Part shown: in pieces, positions 51,929-62,010 of the stretch
Layout of the letters: each line of letters starts with the position of its first letter
Position numbering within the stretch: position 1 is the stretch's first letter
Source of the DNA: Agrobacterium pusense
Lineage (GTDB): Bacteria; Pseudomonadota; Alphaproteobacteria; Rhizobiales; Rhizobiaceae
DNA length: 64,000 nt
Assembly: GCF_900102105.1 (NCBI RefSeq)
Contig: NZ_FNBB01000009.1
Span: 1-64,000, forward strand
Direction of reading: 5' to 3'
Position numbers and translations under genes: made by a program
The notes under the pieces: model-generated
Told to the model about the DNA's origin: nothing
Databases searched by the model: none
What the model saw: the letters and a program-made list of their open reading frames with translations, nothing else

Positions 51929-53020
51929 ATGGAAGTTGGTGTTTTTATCCCGATCGGGAACAATGGGTGGCTTCTTTCCGAAAACGCGCCGCAATACAAA
52001 CCGAGCTTTGATCTGAACAAGGCGATCACGCTGAAAGCGGAGCAGTATGGTTTTGACTTTGCGCTGTCGATGATCAAGTTGCGCGGCTTTGGCGGCAAGA
52101 CCGAATTCTGGGATTACAATCTGGAATCCTTTACGCTGATGGCGGGGCTGGCCGCCGTCACCTCCAAGATCAAGCTGTTCGGCACCGCCGCGACGCTGGT
52201 CATGCCGCCGGCCATCGTCGCGCGTATGGCGACGACGATCGATTCCATTTCCGGTGGCCGTTTCGGCATCAACCTCATTACCGGCTGGCAGCGGCCGGAA
52301 TATAGCCAGATGGGGCTCTGGCCGGGCGATGATTATTTCGGAGACCGTTACGAATATCTCGGCGAATATACGACTGTGCTCAAAGAGCTGCTGACGGAAG
52401 GTCAGTCGGACTATAAGGGCAAGTTCTTCCAGATGGACGATTGCCGCATGAAGCCGGTGCCGCAGGGTGATGTGAAGCTCATCTGCGCCGGGTCGTCCAA
52501 TTCCGGCATGGCGTTTTCGGCCAAATTCGCCGACTACAGCTTCTGCTTTGGTGTTGGCGTCAACACGCCAAAGGCCTTTGCGCCCACCAATGAGCGGCTT
52601 CTGGCGGCAACGGAAAAGTCCGGCCGCGAGGTTAAATCCGTGGTGCTGACCATGATTCTTGCCGAGGAAAAATCCGAAGATGCCTGGGCGAAGTGGGAGC
52701 ATTACAAGGCAGGTGCCGACGAGGACGCCATCAAGTGGCTCGGCCTGCAGAGCGCCGTTGACACCAAATCCGGCTCCGACACCAATGTCCGGCATATGTC
52801 CAACCCCGTCTCTGCGGTCAATATCAACATGGGAACCTTAATCGGCTCCTATGGGGAAGTGGCGGCCATGCTGGATGAAATGAGCGAGGTGCCGGGAACG
52901 GGGGGCGTGATGCTGACCTTCGATGATTTCCTCGAAGGGGTCGAAAAATTCGGCAAATACGTGCAGCCGCTGATGAAGAGCCGCGCGCATGTTCAAGCGG
53001 CACTGGAGGCAGCGGAATGA
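51929..53020 (+). CDS. rutA: Pyrimidine oxygenase RutA
   Basis: 363 residues of the bacterial luciferase-like flavin monooxygenase family. Motifs such as [35 protein letters not shown] and [17 protein letters not shown] are characteristic of RutA. It uses FMNH2 and O2 to open the uracil ring between N3 and C4, giving ureidoacrylate or its peracid. The reduced flavin would come from RutF. It is the first gene of the operon and overlaps rutB by 4 bases. Length equals that of the E. coli protein. Confidence 0.95.
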   Translation: MEVGVFIPIGNNGWLLSENAPQYKPSFDLNKAITLKAEQYGFDFALSMIKLRGFGGKTEFWDYNLESFTLMAGLAAVTSKIKLFGTAATLVMPPAIVARMATTIDSISGGRFGINLITGWQRPEYSQMGLWPGDDYFGDRYEYLGEYTTVLKELLTEGQSDYKGKFFQMDDCRMKPVPQGDVKLICAGSSNSGMAFSAKFADYSFCFGVGVNTPKAFAPTNERLLAATEKSGREVKSVVLTMILAEEKSEDAWAKWEHYKAGADEDAIKWLGLQSAVDTKSGSDTNVRHMSNPVSAVNINMGTLIGSYGEVAAMLDEMSEVPGTGGVMLTFDDFLEGVEKFGKYVQPLMKSRAHVQAALEAAE

Positions 53021-53757
53021 GCGAAGCCGTCGTGGCAGGTTACAAGGGCCCGAAGAGCCGTTCGGAAAGTGTCACGCTTCCCGCAAGGCCGGAGCCGATT
53101 ACCCTGAAACCCAGCGAGACCGCCGTTGTCGTGGTCGACATGCAGAACGCCTATTCGACCGAGGGCGGTTACGTCGATCTGGCCGGTTTCGACATCTCAG
53201 GCGCAAAGGGCACCATCGCCAACATCAAGAAGACGCTGGATGCGGCGCGGGCCGCCGGTGTCCAGGTCATCTATTTCCAGAATGGCTGGGACAAGGACTA
53301 TGTCGAGGCGGGCGGGCCGGGTTCGCCCAACTGGCACAAGTCCAATGCGCTGAAGACCATGCGCAAAAGGCCGGAACTGCAGGGCCAGCTGCTGGCCAAG
53401 GGCACATGGGACTACGCCATTGTCGATGAGCTGCAACCGCAGCCCGGCGATATTCTGGTGCCGAAGACGCGTTATAGCGGTTTCTTCAACACCAATATGG
53501 ACAGCGTATTGCGCGCCCGCGGCATCCGCAATCTGGTCTTTGTCGGCATCGCCACCAATGTCTGCGTGGAAAGCTCGCTGCGCGATGCTTTCCACCTCGA
53601 ATATTTCGGGGTGATGCTGGAGGATGCCACGCATCATCTGGGGCCGGACTTTATTCAGCAGGCGACGGTCTACAATGTCGAGAAGTTTTTCGGCTGGGTC
53701 GCCACCGTCAATGATTTCTGCGGCGTCATCTCGCAGGCAGCACCTGTCACCGATTGA
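53017..53757 (+). CDS. rutB: Ureidoacrylate amidohydrolase RutB
   Basis: 246 residues with the cysteine-hydrolase fold. [11 protein letters not shown] holds the catalytic Asp, the Lys lies in the [11 protein letters not shown] region, and [17 protein letters not shown] the nucleophilic Cys. It hydrolyses ureidoacrylate to aminoacrylate, CO2 and ammonia. It overlaps rutA by 4 bases. [20 protein letters not shown] is the long insertion seen in RutB relative to simpler isochorismatases such as the YcaC-type protein at 4675. Confidence 0.94.
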   Translation: MSEAVVAGYKGPKSRSESVTLPARPEPITLKPSETAVVVVDMQNAYSTEGGYVDLAGFDISGAKGTIANIKKTLDAARAAGVQVIYFQNGWDKDYVEAGGPGSPNWHKSNALKTMRKRPELQGQLLAKGTWDYAIVDELQPQPGDILVPKTRYSGFFNTNMDSVLRARGIRNLVFVGIATNVCVESSLRDAFHLEYFGVMLEDATHHLGPDFIQQATVYNVEKFFGWVATVNDFCGVISQAAPVTD

Positions 53758-53783
53758 TTGAGAAACACAAAGAGGAGAACGAA

Positions 53784-54170
53784 ATGCCGAAAAAGATCAT
53801 CGTACCTGTTGGCACCAGCAAACCCATCGCTCCCTTTTCGCCGGGAACCCTCGCCGATGGCGTGGTTTACGTGTCCGGCACGCTGCCCTTCGACAAGGAC
53901 AACAATGTCGTGCATGTGGGCGATGCCAGCGCGCAGACCCGCCATGTTCTCGAAACCATCAAGTCGGTCATCGAGACCGCCGGCGGCACGATGGAAGACG
54001 TGACGATGAACCACATCTTCATCACCGACTGGGCGAATTATCAGGCCGTCAACACAGTCTATGCGGAATATTTCCCCGGCGACAAGCCGGCGCGTTATTG
54101 CATCCAGTGCGGCCTCGTCAAGCCCGATGCGCTGGTGGAAATCGCCACCGTCGCCCATATCGGCAAATAG
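53784..54170 (+). CDS. rutC: RutC, Rid-family aminoacrylate deaminase
   Basis: 128 residues from the ATG at 53784 (GAGGAG upstream). The YjgF/Rid trimer fold is evident, with the substrate-binding Arg in [12 protein letters not shown] and the Glu in [10 protein letters not shown]. It releases ammonia from aminoacrylate. It lies 26 bp after rutB and 13 bp before rutD. Confidence 0.94.
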   Translation: MPKKIIVPVGTSKPIAPFSPGTLADGVVYVSGTLPFDKDNNVVHVGDASAQTRHVLETIKSVIETAGGTMEDVTMNHIFITDWANYQAVNTVYAEYFPGDKPARYCIQCGLVKPDALVEIATVAHIGK

Positions 54171-54183
54171 GGCGAAAAGGCAG

Positions 54184-54975
54184 ATGATGCATTTCGAGGT
54201 TCATGGTCGCACCGAGCCTGAGGCCCCCACTATCCTGTTGTCCTCGGGACTGGGCGGATCGGGTGCTTACTGGACGCCGCAGATCGAGGCTCTTTCCGGC
54301 CATTTCCGGGTCGTCACCTATGACCATCGCGGAACAGGCAGGACAGGCGGCAAGGTGCCGGAAGATGGCGGCATATCGGCGATGGCGGATGATGTGCTGG
54401 AGATCGTTTCGGCCCTGAACCTCGAAAAATTCCACTTCATGGGACATGCCCTCGGTGGCCTGATCGGCCTTGATATCGCGCTGCGGCGGCCCGGCCTTAT
54501 CGACCGGCTGGCGCTTATCAACGCGTGGAGCAAGGCCGATCCACATTCCGGGCGCTGCTTTGATGTGCGGATCGAGCTTCTGGAAAAGTCGGGTGTCGAG
54601 AGTTTTGTTAAGGCGCAGCCGCTGTTCCTTTATCCGGCGGCGTGGATGTCTGAAAATCAGGAGCGGCTGGCACGGGACGATGCCCATGGCGTGGCGCATT
54701 TTCAGGGCAAGGACAATGTGCTCCGCCGCATTGCGGCGCTGCGGGCCTTCGATATGGACGCACGGCTTGGCGAGATAGGCAATCCGGTGCTGGTGGTGGC
54801 GACGAAGGACGATCTTCTGGTGCCCTATACCCGCTCGTTGCGTCTTGCCGACGGTTTGCCGCAAAGCGAGCTTTGCCTTCTCGATTTCGGGGCTCACGCG
54901 GTCAATATTACCGAACCCGACCTTTTCAACGCCCGGCTTTTGCAGTTTCTGCTGCCGGTTGGCCAAACATTCTGA
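54184..54975 (+). CDS. rutD: RutD, alpha/beta-hydrolase
   Basis: 263 residues from the ATG at 54184 (AAAGG upstream). The alpha/beta-hydrolase fold is clear (SSGLGGSGAYWTPQI, oxyanion region; FGAHAVNITEPD, catalytic His). The nucleophile elbow reads GHALGG, with Ala where Ser is usual; as I recall E. coli RutD also has Ala there, so it is a family trait. Proposed role: removal of carbamate or aminoacrylate in the pathway. It is coupled tightly to rutC. Confidence 0.93.
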   Translation: MMHFEVHGRTEPEAPTILLSSGLGGSGAYWTPQIEALSGHFRVVTYDHRGTGRTGGKVPEDGGISAMADDVLEIVSALNLEKFHFMGHALGGLIGLDIALRRPGLIDRLALINAWSKADPHSGRCFDVRIELLEKSGVESFVKAQPLFLYPAAWMSENQERLARDDAHGVAHFQGKDNVLRRIAALRAFDMDARLGEIGNPVLVVATKDDLLVPYTRSLRLADGLPQSELCLLDFGAHAVNITEPDLFNARLLQFLLPVGQTF

Positions 54976-54992
54976 CAGGATTTTAGAGCACG

Positions 54993-55583
54993 ATGACGAA
55001 AGCACTGGATGATGCAGCACTCGCAACGCTTTTCACCGAAGCACGCACCCACAATGGCTGGACGGACAAGCCGATCAGTGACGAGACGCTGCACGCGCTT
55101 TACGACCTGACGAAGATGGGACCGACTTCGGCCAATTGCTCGCCGGCACGTTTCGTCTTTGTGCGCAGCCCGGAAGCCAAGGAAAAGCTTCGGCCGGCAC
55201 TCTCCTCGGGCAATCTCGAAAAGACCATGGCCGCGCCGGTCACGGTCATCGCCGCCATCGACAGCGAATTTTACGAGAAACTGCCGGAACTGTTTCCGCA
55301 CGCCGATGCGCGTTCGTGGTTTACCTCCAGCCCTGCCGTGGCCGAAGAAACTGCCTTTCGCAACGCCACGCTTCAGGCCGGATATCTGATCCTTGCCGCC
55401 CGCGCGCTGGGGCTGGATACCGGGGCCATGTCTGGATTCGATAAGGGTAAGGTGGATGCGGCGTTTTTTGCCGGCACGACGTGGAAATCCAATTTCCTGA
55501 TCAATCTCGGTTATGGCGATCCGTCAAAGCTCTTTGGCCGCCTGCCGCGCCTTGGCTTTGACGACGCCTGTGTGCTGGCTTGA
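54993..55583 (+). CDS. rutE: RutE, malonic semialdehyde reductase
   Basis: 196 residues of the nitroreductase family with a compact flavin fold. [15 protein letters not shown] and [20 protein letters not shown] are typical for RutE. It reduces the toxic pathway product 3-oxopropanoate (malonic semialdehyde) to 3-hydroxypropanoate with NAD(P)H. It follows rutD by 17 bp. The Shine-Dalgarno (AGGA) is weak and distant. Confidence 0.93.
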   Translation: MTKALDDAALATLFTEARTHNGWTDKPISDETLHALYDLTKMGPTSANCSPARFVFVRSPEAKEKLRPALSSGNLEKTMAAPVTVIAAIDSEFYEKLPELFPHADARSWFTSSPAVAEETAFRNATLQAGYLILAARALGLDTGAMSGFDKGKVDAAFFAGTTWKSNFLINLGYGDPSKLFGRLPRLGFDDACVLA

Positions 55584-55642
55584 TGGCCTGTTAAGGAAGG
55601 ATGGGTTAGATGCAGATGATGTCTCTTGAAAAGGAAGCGGCA

Positions 55643-56134
55643 ATGGAGACGAAGACTGCAGAGCAACGCAGCCTCGATTATAGAAACGCCATGGCGCGGC
55701 TCGGTGCGGCGGTCAATATCGTCACGACGGATGGTGCCGTAGGCCGGGCAGGCTTCGCCGCGACGGCGGTTTGCAGCGTTTCCGACAATCCGCCCACGCT
55801 TCTCATCTGCCTCAACCGCAATTCTTCCGCTTACAGGGTGGTGAAGGCCAATGGTGTGGTCTGCGTCAACACGCTCGCCGCCCATCATGAGGTGCTGAGC
55901 ACGCTTTTCGGCGGCAAGACGCCTGCCGAGGAACGTTTCGCTGCGGGCAACTGGGGCGTGCTCGAAACCGGTGCGCCGGTTCTCGAAGATGCGCTCGTCT
56001 CATTCGATTGCCGTATCCGCGAGGCCCATGACGGCGGCACGCACGATATTCTCATCTGCGAGGTCGTGGATATGAAGATCAATGCGGGTGATGAGGCGCT
56101 GATGTATTTCAACCGGCGTTACCGGGTGCTTTGA
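55643..56134 (+). CDS. rutF: RutF, flavin reductase
   Basis: 163 residues from the ATG at 55643, chosen since AAGGA lies 7 bases upstream and E. coli RutF is of the same length; an ATG at 55610 adds 11 residues and is poorly spaced. The flavin-reductase fold is seen in [20 protein letters not shown] and [18 protein letters not shown]. It provides FMNH2 for RutA. It is the last gene of the operon. No RutG permease or RutR gene follows. Confidence 0.92.
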   Translation: METKTAEQRSLDYRNAMARLGAAVNIVTTDGAVGRAGFAATAVCSVSDNPPTLLICLNRNSSAYRVVKANGVVCVNTLAAHHEVLSTLFGGKTPAEERFAAGNWGVLETGAPVLEDALVSFDCRIREAHDGGTHDILICEVVDMKINAGDEALMYFNRRYRVL

Positions 56135-56199
56135 AGGCGGTCTATCGACAACATCCCGCGGGACGATTCTGTTTGGCGCGGCCATAGCATCCGCACACC

Positions 56200-56310
56200 G
56201 TCACCCCGGACTTGATCCGGGGTCCAGCGCGATCAAGTCCTTGATCGCGTAAGACTCTTTTCACGGCGCAGACGCGCCATGGCTGGATGCCGGATCAAGT
56301 CCGGCATGAC
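56200..56310. repeat. RIME-like intergenic repeat, copy 2
   Basis: 111 bp, same length and orientation as the copy at 51561, with about a dozen substitutions (near 89% identity by eye). The GCGATCAAG-TC-CTTGATCGC hairpin is kept, while the second hairpin has lost some pairing (GCGCCATGGC). The two copies bracket the whole rut operon. Confidence 0.85.
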
Positions 56311-56343
56311 GGACGAAACGTATCGTCGTTTCTCAGAAATTCG

Positions 56344-56378
56344 AAGGGCGCTCCCGGTCTCCCGGAAACGCCCTTTTT
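56344..56378 (+). terminator. Intrinsic terminator after rutF
   Basis: AAGGGCG / CGCCCTT arms around an 18-base loop, followed by five T on the plus strand. It should end the rut transcript, and lies 4 bp before the convergent pntB stop. Confidence 0.65.
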
Positions 56379-56381
56379 CAT

Positions 56382-57827
56382 TTACTTGATCAACGGCAGA
56401 AGATCGTTGATCGACTTTTTCGCATCGCCATAGAACATCCGCGTATTGTCCTTGTAGAACAGCGGGTTCTCGATGCCGGAATAGCCCGTGCCCTGGCCGC
56501 GCTTGGAGACGATGACGAGTTTCGACTTCCACACTTCCAGAACCGGCATGCCCGCGATGGGCGAGTTGGGGTCGTCCTGCGCTGCCGGGTTGACGATGTC
56601 GTTGGAGCCGATGACGATGACGACGTCGGTGCTTGGGAAATCGTCGTTGATCTCGTCCATTTCGAGCACGATGTCGTAAGGCACCTTCGCTTCGGCGAGC
56701 AGCACGTTCATGTGGCCCGGAAGACGGCCAGCCACCGGATGGATGGCGAAGCGCACGGTCTTGCCGTCGGCGCGCAGCTTGCGGGTCAGTTCCGATACGG
56801 CCGATTGCGCCTGCGCCACCGCCATGCCGTAACCGGGGACGATGATGACGCTGTCGGCATCGTTCAGCGCTGCGGCCACGCCTTCGGCGTCGATCGCGAC
56901 CTGTTCGCCCTCGATTTCCATCGCCGGGCCCGTCGTGCCGCCGAAGCCGCCGAGGATGACCGAGATGAAGGAGCGGTTCATCGCCTTGCACATGATGTAG
57001 GAGAGAATCGCACCCGAGGAGCCGACCAGCGCGCCCGTGACGATCAGCAGATCGTTGCCGAGCGTGAAGCCGATGGCTGCTGCCGCCCAGCCGGAATAGC
57101 TGTTCAACATCGAGACGACGACAGGCATGTCGGCGCCGCCAATGCCCATGATCAGGTGGTAACCGATGAAGAAGGCGGCAAGTGTCATCAGGACGAGCGT
57201 CCATGCGCCTGCGCCGTTGCAATACATGATGAGCAACACCAGCGACAGGATCGCAGCACCGGCGTTCAGCAGATGCCCGCCCGGCAGCTTCTTCGCCTTG
57301 CCATCCACCTTGCCGGCAAGCTTGCCGAAGGCAACGACAGAGCCGGTGAAGGTCACCGCGCCGATGAAGACGCCGAGGAAGACCTCGACCTTCATGATCG
57401 CCAGTTCCACCGGCGTCTTGTGGGCGAGGATGGCGGAAAAGCCCGTCAGCAAGGAACGCGCGTTTTCATCGAGCGAGGCGACATGCGCTTCCTCGATATG
57501 GGCGTTGAAGCCGATGAAAACGGCGGCAAGGCCAACGAAGGAGTGAAGCGCCGCCACAAGCTGCGGCATCTCGGTCATCTGTACACGGCTTGCGACGAAG
57601 TAGCCGAGCACGGAGCCGCCCGCCAGCATCAGGAGCACGACGAGCCACTGCCCGACGCCCTTGCTGATTTCAGGGCCGAAGACGGTGGCGATGATGGCGA
57701 GGCCCATGCCTGTTATGCCGTACCAGACGGCACGTTTGGCGCTTTCCTGTCCGGAGAGACCGCCGAGCGAGAGGATGAAAAGAACGGCTGCGGCAACGTA
57801 GGCCGCGGAAACAATACCAATGGTCAT
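56382..57827 (-). CDS. pntB: NAD(P) transhydrogenase subunit beta
   Basis: 481 residues. The N-terminal half has about nine membrane helices, and residues about 300-481 form the NADP-binding domain III with [14 protein letters not shown] and the conserved MPVLEVWKS. With PntA it couples hydride transfer from NADH to NADP+ to proton entry, making NADPH. It follows pntA by 21 bp on the minus strand. Length fits the E. coli protein (462). Confidence 0.95.
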   Translation of the reverse strand: MTIGIVSAAYVAAAVLFILSLGGLSGQESAKRAVWYGITGMGLAIIATVFGPEISKGVGQWLVVLLMLAGGSVLGYFVASRVQMTEMPQLVAALHSFVGLAAVFIGFNAHIEEAHVASLDENARSLLTGFSAILAHKTPVELAIMKVEVFLGVFIGAVTFTGSVVAFGKLAGKVDGKAKKLPGGHLLNAGAAILSLVLLIMYCNGAGAWTLVLMTLAAFFIGYHLIMGIGGADMPVVVSMLNSYSGWAAAAIGFTLGNDLLIVTGALVGSSGAILSYIMCKAMNRSFISVILGGFGGTTGPAMEIEGEQVAIDAEGVAAALNDADSVIIVPGYGMAVAQAQSAVSELTRKLRADGKTVRFAIHPVAGRLPGHMNVLLAEAKVPYDIVLEMDEINDDFPSTDVVIVIGSNDIVNPAAQDDPNSPIAGMPVLEVWKSKLVIVSKRGQGTGYSGIENPLFYKDNTRMFYGDAKKSINDLLPLIK

Positions 57828-57848
57828 TTATTTGATTCCCCGCTTGGC

Positions 57849-59423
57849 TCAGGACTTCTGGAACATGGCGAGCATGCGCCGTGTCACGAGGAAACCGCCG
57901 ACGATGTTGATCGTCGCGATCAGGACGGAAAGCGAGGCGAGGATCACCACCAGCCAGTTGCCGGAACCGATCTGCAGCAGCGCGCCGATGATGACGATGC
58001 CGGAAATCGCGTTGGTCACGGCCATCAGCGGCGTGTGCAGCGAGTGACTGACATTCCAGATCACCTGGAAGCCGACGAAGCAGGCAAGCACGAAGACGAT
58101 GAAGTGGCTCATGAAGCTTGCCGGCGCGTAGAGGCCAACGAGCAGCAAGACGGCCGTGCCGGCGACCAGAAGCCCGACCTGGTTCTTGGTCTGTGCCTTG
58201 AACTCGGCCTTTTCCCTGGCATGTTTCTCCTCCGGCGTCAGCTCTTTTGCTTTTTCCTTCGGTTTCTGCGCGGCAATGGCCTGAATTTTCGGTGGCGGCG
58301 GAGGATATGTGATTTCACCCCGATAGGTGACCGTCGCGCCGCGGATGACGTCATCTTCCATGTTATGAACGACCTTGCCATCCTTGGCAGGCGTCAGATC
58401 GGTCATCATGTGACGGATATTGGTGGCGTAGAGGGTCGAGGCCTGCGTCGCCATGCGGCTTGGGAAATCGGTGTAGCCGATGACGATGACGCCGTTGTCG
58501 GACACGACGCGCTGGTCGGGAACCGTCAGATCGCAATTACCGCCGCGCTCGGCGGCGAGGTCGATGATGACCGAACCCGGCTTCATCATCGCCACCATGT
58601 CGGCAAGCCACAGCTTCGGCGCGTCGCGGCCCGGGATCAGCGCCGTGGTGATGACGATGTCGATCTGCGGTGCAAGTTCGCGGAATTTTTCCAGCTGCTT
58701 CTCGCGGAATTCCGGCGAGGAGGGAGCGGCATAACCGCCGGTCGCTGCGCCATCCTGCTGCTGGTCGGCAAAATCGAGATAGACGAATTCCGCGCCCATG
58801 GATTCGATCTGCTCGGCCACTTCAGGGCGAACGTCGAAGGCATAGGTGATCGCGCCGAGCGATGTGGCCGTGCCAATGGCGGCAAGACCGGCAACGCCGG
58901 CACCGATGACCAGCACCTTGGCGGGGGGCACCTTGCCGGCGGCGGTGACCTGCCCGGTGAAGAACCGGCCGAAATTATTGCCCGCCTCGATCACCGCGCG
59001 ATAACCGGCGATATTGGCCATGGAGGAGAGCGCGTCCATCTTCTGGGCGCGGGAAATGCGCGGCACCATGTCCATGGCGATGACGTTAGCGCCCTTTTCC
59101 TTCGCCTGCTCCAGAAGGTCCTTGTTCTGGGCGGGATAGAAAAACGAGATCAGCGTCTTGTCAGAAGACAGGCGATCAATCTCCGATGTTTCAGGCGGAC
59201 GAACCTTGGCGATGATGTCGGAGCCGGTGTAAAGCGCCTCAGCGCTGTCGACCACGGTCACGCCTGCGGCGCGATAGGCGTCGTCAGAAAAACCGGCCGC
59301 CTTGCCGGCGCCGGCTTCGATGACGCAATCATATCCCAGTTTCTGCAAAGCCTGCGCGCTATCCGGCGTCATGCCAACGCGGGCTTCGCCCTCATATAAT
59401 TCCTTAGGTGTCCCGATTCTCAA
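57849..59423 (-). CDS. pntA: NAD(P) transhydrogenase subunit alpha
   Basis: 524 residues from a TTG at 59423 with GGGAGAG just upstream, giving (M)[19 protein letters not shown], the usual PntA beginning; an ATG 12 codons earlier has no binding site. Residues about 1-380 bind NAD(H) ([21 protein letters not shown]), and the C-terminus holds four membrane helices. Thus this is the full-length E. coli-like alpha chain and not the split PntAA/PntAB found in some alphaproteobacteria. It is co-transcribed with pntB. Confidence 0.93.
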   Translation of the reverse strand: MRIGTPKELYEGEARVGMTPDSAQALQKLGYDCVIEAGAGKAAGFSDDAYRAAGVTVVDSAEALYTGSDIIAKVRPPETSEIDRLSSDKTLISFFYPAQNKDLLEQAKEKGANVIAMDMVPRISRAQKMDALSSMANIAGYRAVIEAGNNFGRFFTGQVTAAGKVPPAKVLVIGAGVAGLAAIGTATSLGAITYAFDVRPEVAEQIESMGAEFVYLDFADQQQDGAATGGYAAPSSPEFREKQLEKFRELAPQIDIVITTALIPGRDAPKLWLADMVAMMKPGSVIIDLAAERGGNCDLTVPDQRVVSDNGVIVIGYTDFPSRMATQASTLYATNIRHMMTDLTPAKDGKVVHNMEDDVIRGATVTYRGEITYPPPPPKIQAIAAQKPKEKAKELTPEEKHAREKAEFKAQTKNQVGLLVAGTAVLLLVGLYAPASFMSHFIVFVLACFVGFQVIWNVSHSLHTPLMAVTNAISGIVIIGALLQIGSGNWLVVILASLSVLIATINIVGGFLVTRRMLAMFQKS

Positions 59424-59562
59424 AACTGCTCTCCCATTCCCGTCCTGATAAGCCGTCATAGCCCATTTCGAGTGTTTTTGTCTTGTTCTTGCTGTTTTTC
59501 TACCTGCGGCGGATTGACAGGCTGGAAAAGCCCATTTTCGGCGATGGCGGTACGGCGGCAAC

Positions 59563-59589
59563 AAAAAACCCGGCGCCGAAGCGCCGGGT
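59563..59589 (-). terminator. Intrinsic terminator after the MHS transporter gene
   Basis: ACCCGGCGC-CGAA-GCGCCGGGT, perfect 9-bp stem with a tetraloop, followed on the minus strand by six T (59568-59563). It lies 27 bp beyond the transporter stop and separates it from pntA. Confidence 0.85.
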
Positions 59590-59615
59590 GATTGCTGCGT
59601 TTCATCGACTGCCAC

Positions 59616-61499
59616 TCAATCCATGGCGTGGATATCACGATCCTTGGTTTCCGGCAGGAACAGCATGCCGATGACTAGCGTGATGCCTGCAAAGATGATC
59701 GGATACCAGAGGCCATAATAGATGTCCCCCTTGGCCGCGCTCATGGCGAAGGCGGTGGCGGGCAGAAGGCCGCCGAACCAGCCGTTGCCGATGTGGTATG
59801 GCAGCGACATGCCGGAGTAGCGGATGCGGGTCGGGAACAGTTCGACCAGCAAAGCTGCGATCGGGCCATAGACCATCGTCACGTAGATCACGAGGACGGT
59901 GAGAACCGCGATGATGACAACCCAGTTCACGGCAGCCGGATCGGCCACCATGGAGAAGGCGCCGCCGCCGGCCACGGTGTAAACGGCCATTTCGGCTGCA
60001 CCACCGGTTTCGGCCGGGGTCAGCAGCTTGTCAGCCACCAGCTTGTCGGTCGCAACCATCTTCTTGTCGGCAGCGCGAACGGCGTCTGCATTGAGGTTCA
60101 GTTCCGGGTTTGCGGCAATGAAGGCGTCCAGTTTCGCGTCCGGCACCTGTGCCGCGCCACGCACCAGCGGGTAACCGCCATCGTGGAGCGCCGTGTTGAC
60201 CTGCTTCTGGAACGCCTTGTCCTTGGCTGCCGCGTCCGCGCCGGCGGCGACGGCGTCGTAGCTGGTAATGGTGGCGTCGCCGATCTTCACGGTGGCCGGC
60301 TGGCCGGCTGCGCCCGCAACCACGTCGTAAGGCACCGAGTTGCGTGTCAGGAACGAGGTGGCGATATCGCAGGACGTGGTGAACTTCGCCGTGCCCGTCG
60401 GGTTGAACTGGAACTTGCAGTCGCCAGGGGCTGCGGTCACGGTGGCGCGAACGCTCGCCTGTGCCTGTGCAAGCGCCGGGTTGCCTGCCCAGGTCAGTGC
60501 CTTGAACAGCGGGAAGTAGGTCAGCATGGCAAGGATGAGGCCGGCCATGATGATCGGCTTGCGGCCGATCTTGTCTGAAAGCCAGCCGAAGATAACGAAG
60601 AAGCTGGTGCCAAGAATGAGCGCTGCCGCCACCATGATGTTGGCCGACTGTCCGTCGACCTTCAGAATGCTCTGCAGGAAGAAAAGGGCGTAGAACTGGC
60701 CCGTGTACCAGACAACGGCCTGGCCGATGACGGCACCGACAAGCGCGATGAGCGCGATCTTGGCGTTCTTCCACTGGCCGAAGGCTTCGCTGAGCGGCGC
60801 CTTCGACGTCTTGCCCTCTTCCTTCATCTTCTTGAAGGCGGGGGATTCGTTCATCTTCAGACGGATCCAGACGGATACGCCAAGCAGCAGAACGGAAACG
60901 AGGAAGGGAATGCGCCAGCCCCAGGCAGCGAAAGCTTCCTTGCCGAGCGCGAACTGCACACCGAGGATAACCACCAGCGACAGGAACAGGCCGAGCGTTG
61001 CCGTCGTCTGGATCCAGGAGGTGTAATAGCCCCTGCGGCCGTTCGGTGCGTGTTCGGCCACGTAAGTTGCAGCTCCGCCATATTCACCGCCGAGTGCAAG
61101 ACCCTGCAGCATGCGCAGGACGATCAGGATGATCGGAGCGGCGATGCCGATCTGCGATGCGCTGGGCAGCACGCCGACGAGGAAGGTGGACACACCCATG
61201 ATGAGGATGGTGATGAGGAAGGTATATTTGCGGCCGACGATATCACCGAGGCGGCCAAAGACCAGCGCGCCGAAGGGGCGGACGAGGAAGCCAGCGGCAA
61301 AGGCCAGCAGAGCGAAGATGTTACGCGTCGTTTCCGGATACTGGCTGAAGAAGTTCGCGCCGATGTAAATCGCCAGCGAGCCATAGAGATAGAAATCGTA
61401 CCATTCGAAGACTGTTCCGAGAGAAGAGGCGAAAATCACCTTCTTCTCTTCACCCGTCATCGGACGGGCGGCGCCGCTTACGGCTGCAACATTTGCCAT
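59616..61499 (-). CDS. MHS-family MFS transporter with large periplasmic insertion
   Basis: 627 residues from the ATG at 61499 (GGAGGA upstream). The first half has MHS hallmarks: FEWYDFYLYGSLAIYIG, GRLGDIVGRKYTF, RMLQGLALGGEYGGAATYVA. Such carriers are proton symporters for compounds such as dicarboxylates, proline/betaine or shikimate. Between the ninth and tenth helices (about 337-523) lies an insertion of roughly 185 residues that is Ala-rich and has two cysteines, 361 and 377. By topology this loop is periplasmic, so a disulfide is possible. The gene stands alone and ends at a strong terminator. Confidence 0.88.
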   Translation of the reverse strand: MANVAAVSGAARPMTGEEKKVIFASSLGTVFEWYDFYLYGSLAIYIGANFFSQYPETTRNIFALLAFAAGFLVRPFGALVFGRLGDIVGRKYTFLITILIMGVSTFLVGVLPSASQIGIAAPIILIVLRMLQGLALGGEYGGAATYVAEHAPNGRRGYYTSWIQTTATLGLFLSLVVILGVQFALGKEAFAAWGWRIPFLVSVLLLGVSVWIRLKMNESPAFKKMKEEGKTSKAPLSEAFGQWKNAKIALIALVGAVIGQAVVWYTGQFYALFFLQSILKVDGQSANIMVAAALILGTSFFVIFGWLSDKIGRKPIIMAGLILAMLTYFPLFKALTWAGNPALAQAQASVRATVTAAPGDCKFQFNPTGTAKFTTSCDIATSFLTRNSVPYDVVAGAAGQPATVKIGDATITSYDAVAAGADAAAKDKAFQKQVNTALHDGGYPLVRGAAQVPDAKLDAFIAANPELNLNADAVRAADKKMVATDKLVADKLLTPAETGGAAEMAVYTVAGGGAFSMVADPAAVNWVVIIAVLTVLVIYVTMVYGPIAALLVELFPTRIRYSGMSLPYHIGNGWFGGLLPATAFAMSAAKGDIYYGLWYPIIFAGITLVIGMLFLPETKDRDIHAMD

Positions 61500-62010
61500 T
61501 GTCTGTCCTCCACAGATGTCCCAATCGACGCATTGCGGAGCCCAACTCTCTCCTCTGGACTCACCTTGCGGCTGCAATGCGCGGATCATGAGAGTGACAG
61601 AAAATTAACCCCAATAAGAGCGATGCTTTCGGATTATGACTTTAGTCTAATGTTAAACGTCCCGAATATGTCGCTGCGGCGATTTGTGCTTTGGTCCGAG
61701 CGGCTGCATGACGCGCCTTTTTCCTTGACAGAACCGAGAAACCTTCTAATAGCTTCTCGCGAAGAAGGAGCATCACCTTGCGCATGCATGTTGCAGACAT
61801 GTTCGTCATGGAAGGACCGGCACAATCCGCCGGCGATGATCCGCGCCTTTCTTATTCTATCCGAATTACGGCCAAAACGACGATTAAAACCGTCTGACGT
61901 CTCTGGCCACCGCTCTCTCCCCGGTTTGGCTGGGGATCGAGGAAGCCGCGATCTGATGATGCGGGTTCCCACCTCACCAAAAAGAGGAGAGACAGAAAGA
62001 GAGCTTGATC
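61500..62010. promoter_or_regulatory. 511-bp region between MHS gene and asd
   Basis: The region holds both divergent promoters and a possible leader peptide. TTGACA at 61724 followed after 16 bases by TAATAG is a candidate sigma-70 promoter for asd. The asd message would then have a leader of about 250 bases. Confidence 0.45.
61778..61897 (+). CDS. Possible 39-residue leader peptide upstream of asd
   Basis: A TTG start with AAGGAG 7 bases upstream opens a 39-codon frame ending in ITAKTTIKTV. It lies downstream of a TTGACA promoter candidate and 113 bp before asd. The end is rich in Thr and Lys, both products of the asd pathway, which recalls amino-acid attenuation peptides; a GGGG/CCCC-based stem follows the stop at about 61918-61937. 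No homology is known to me, so coding status is uncertain. Confidence 0.3.
   Translation: MRMHVADMFVMEGPAQSAGDDPRLSYSIRITAKTTIKTV

Noticed and set aside
56712-59399. Plus-strand open frame of almost 900 codons opposite pntA and pntB
   Set aside because: It is antisense to two well-conserved genes, has no family resemblance and is rich in His, Arg, Asp and Gly, as expected from the reverse reading of G+C-rich coding DNA.
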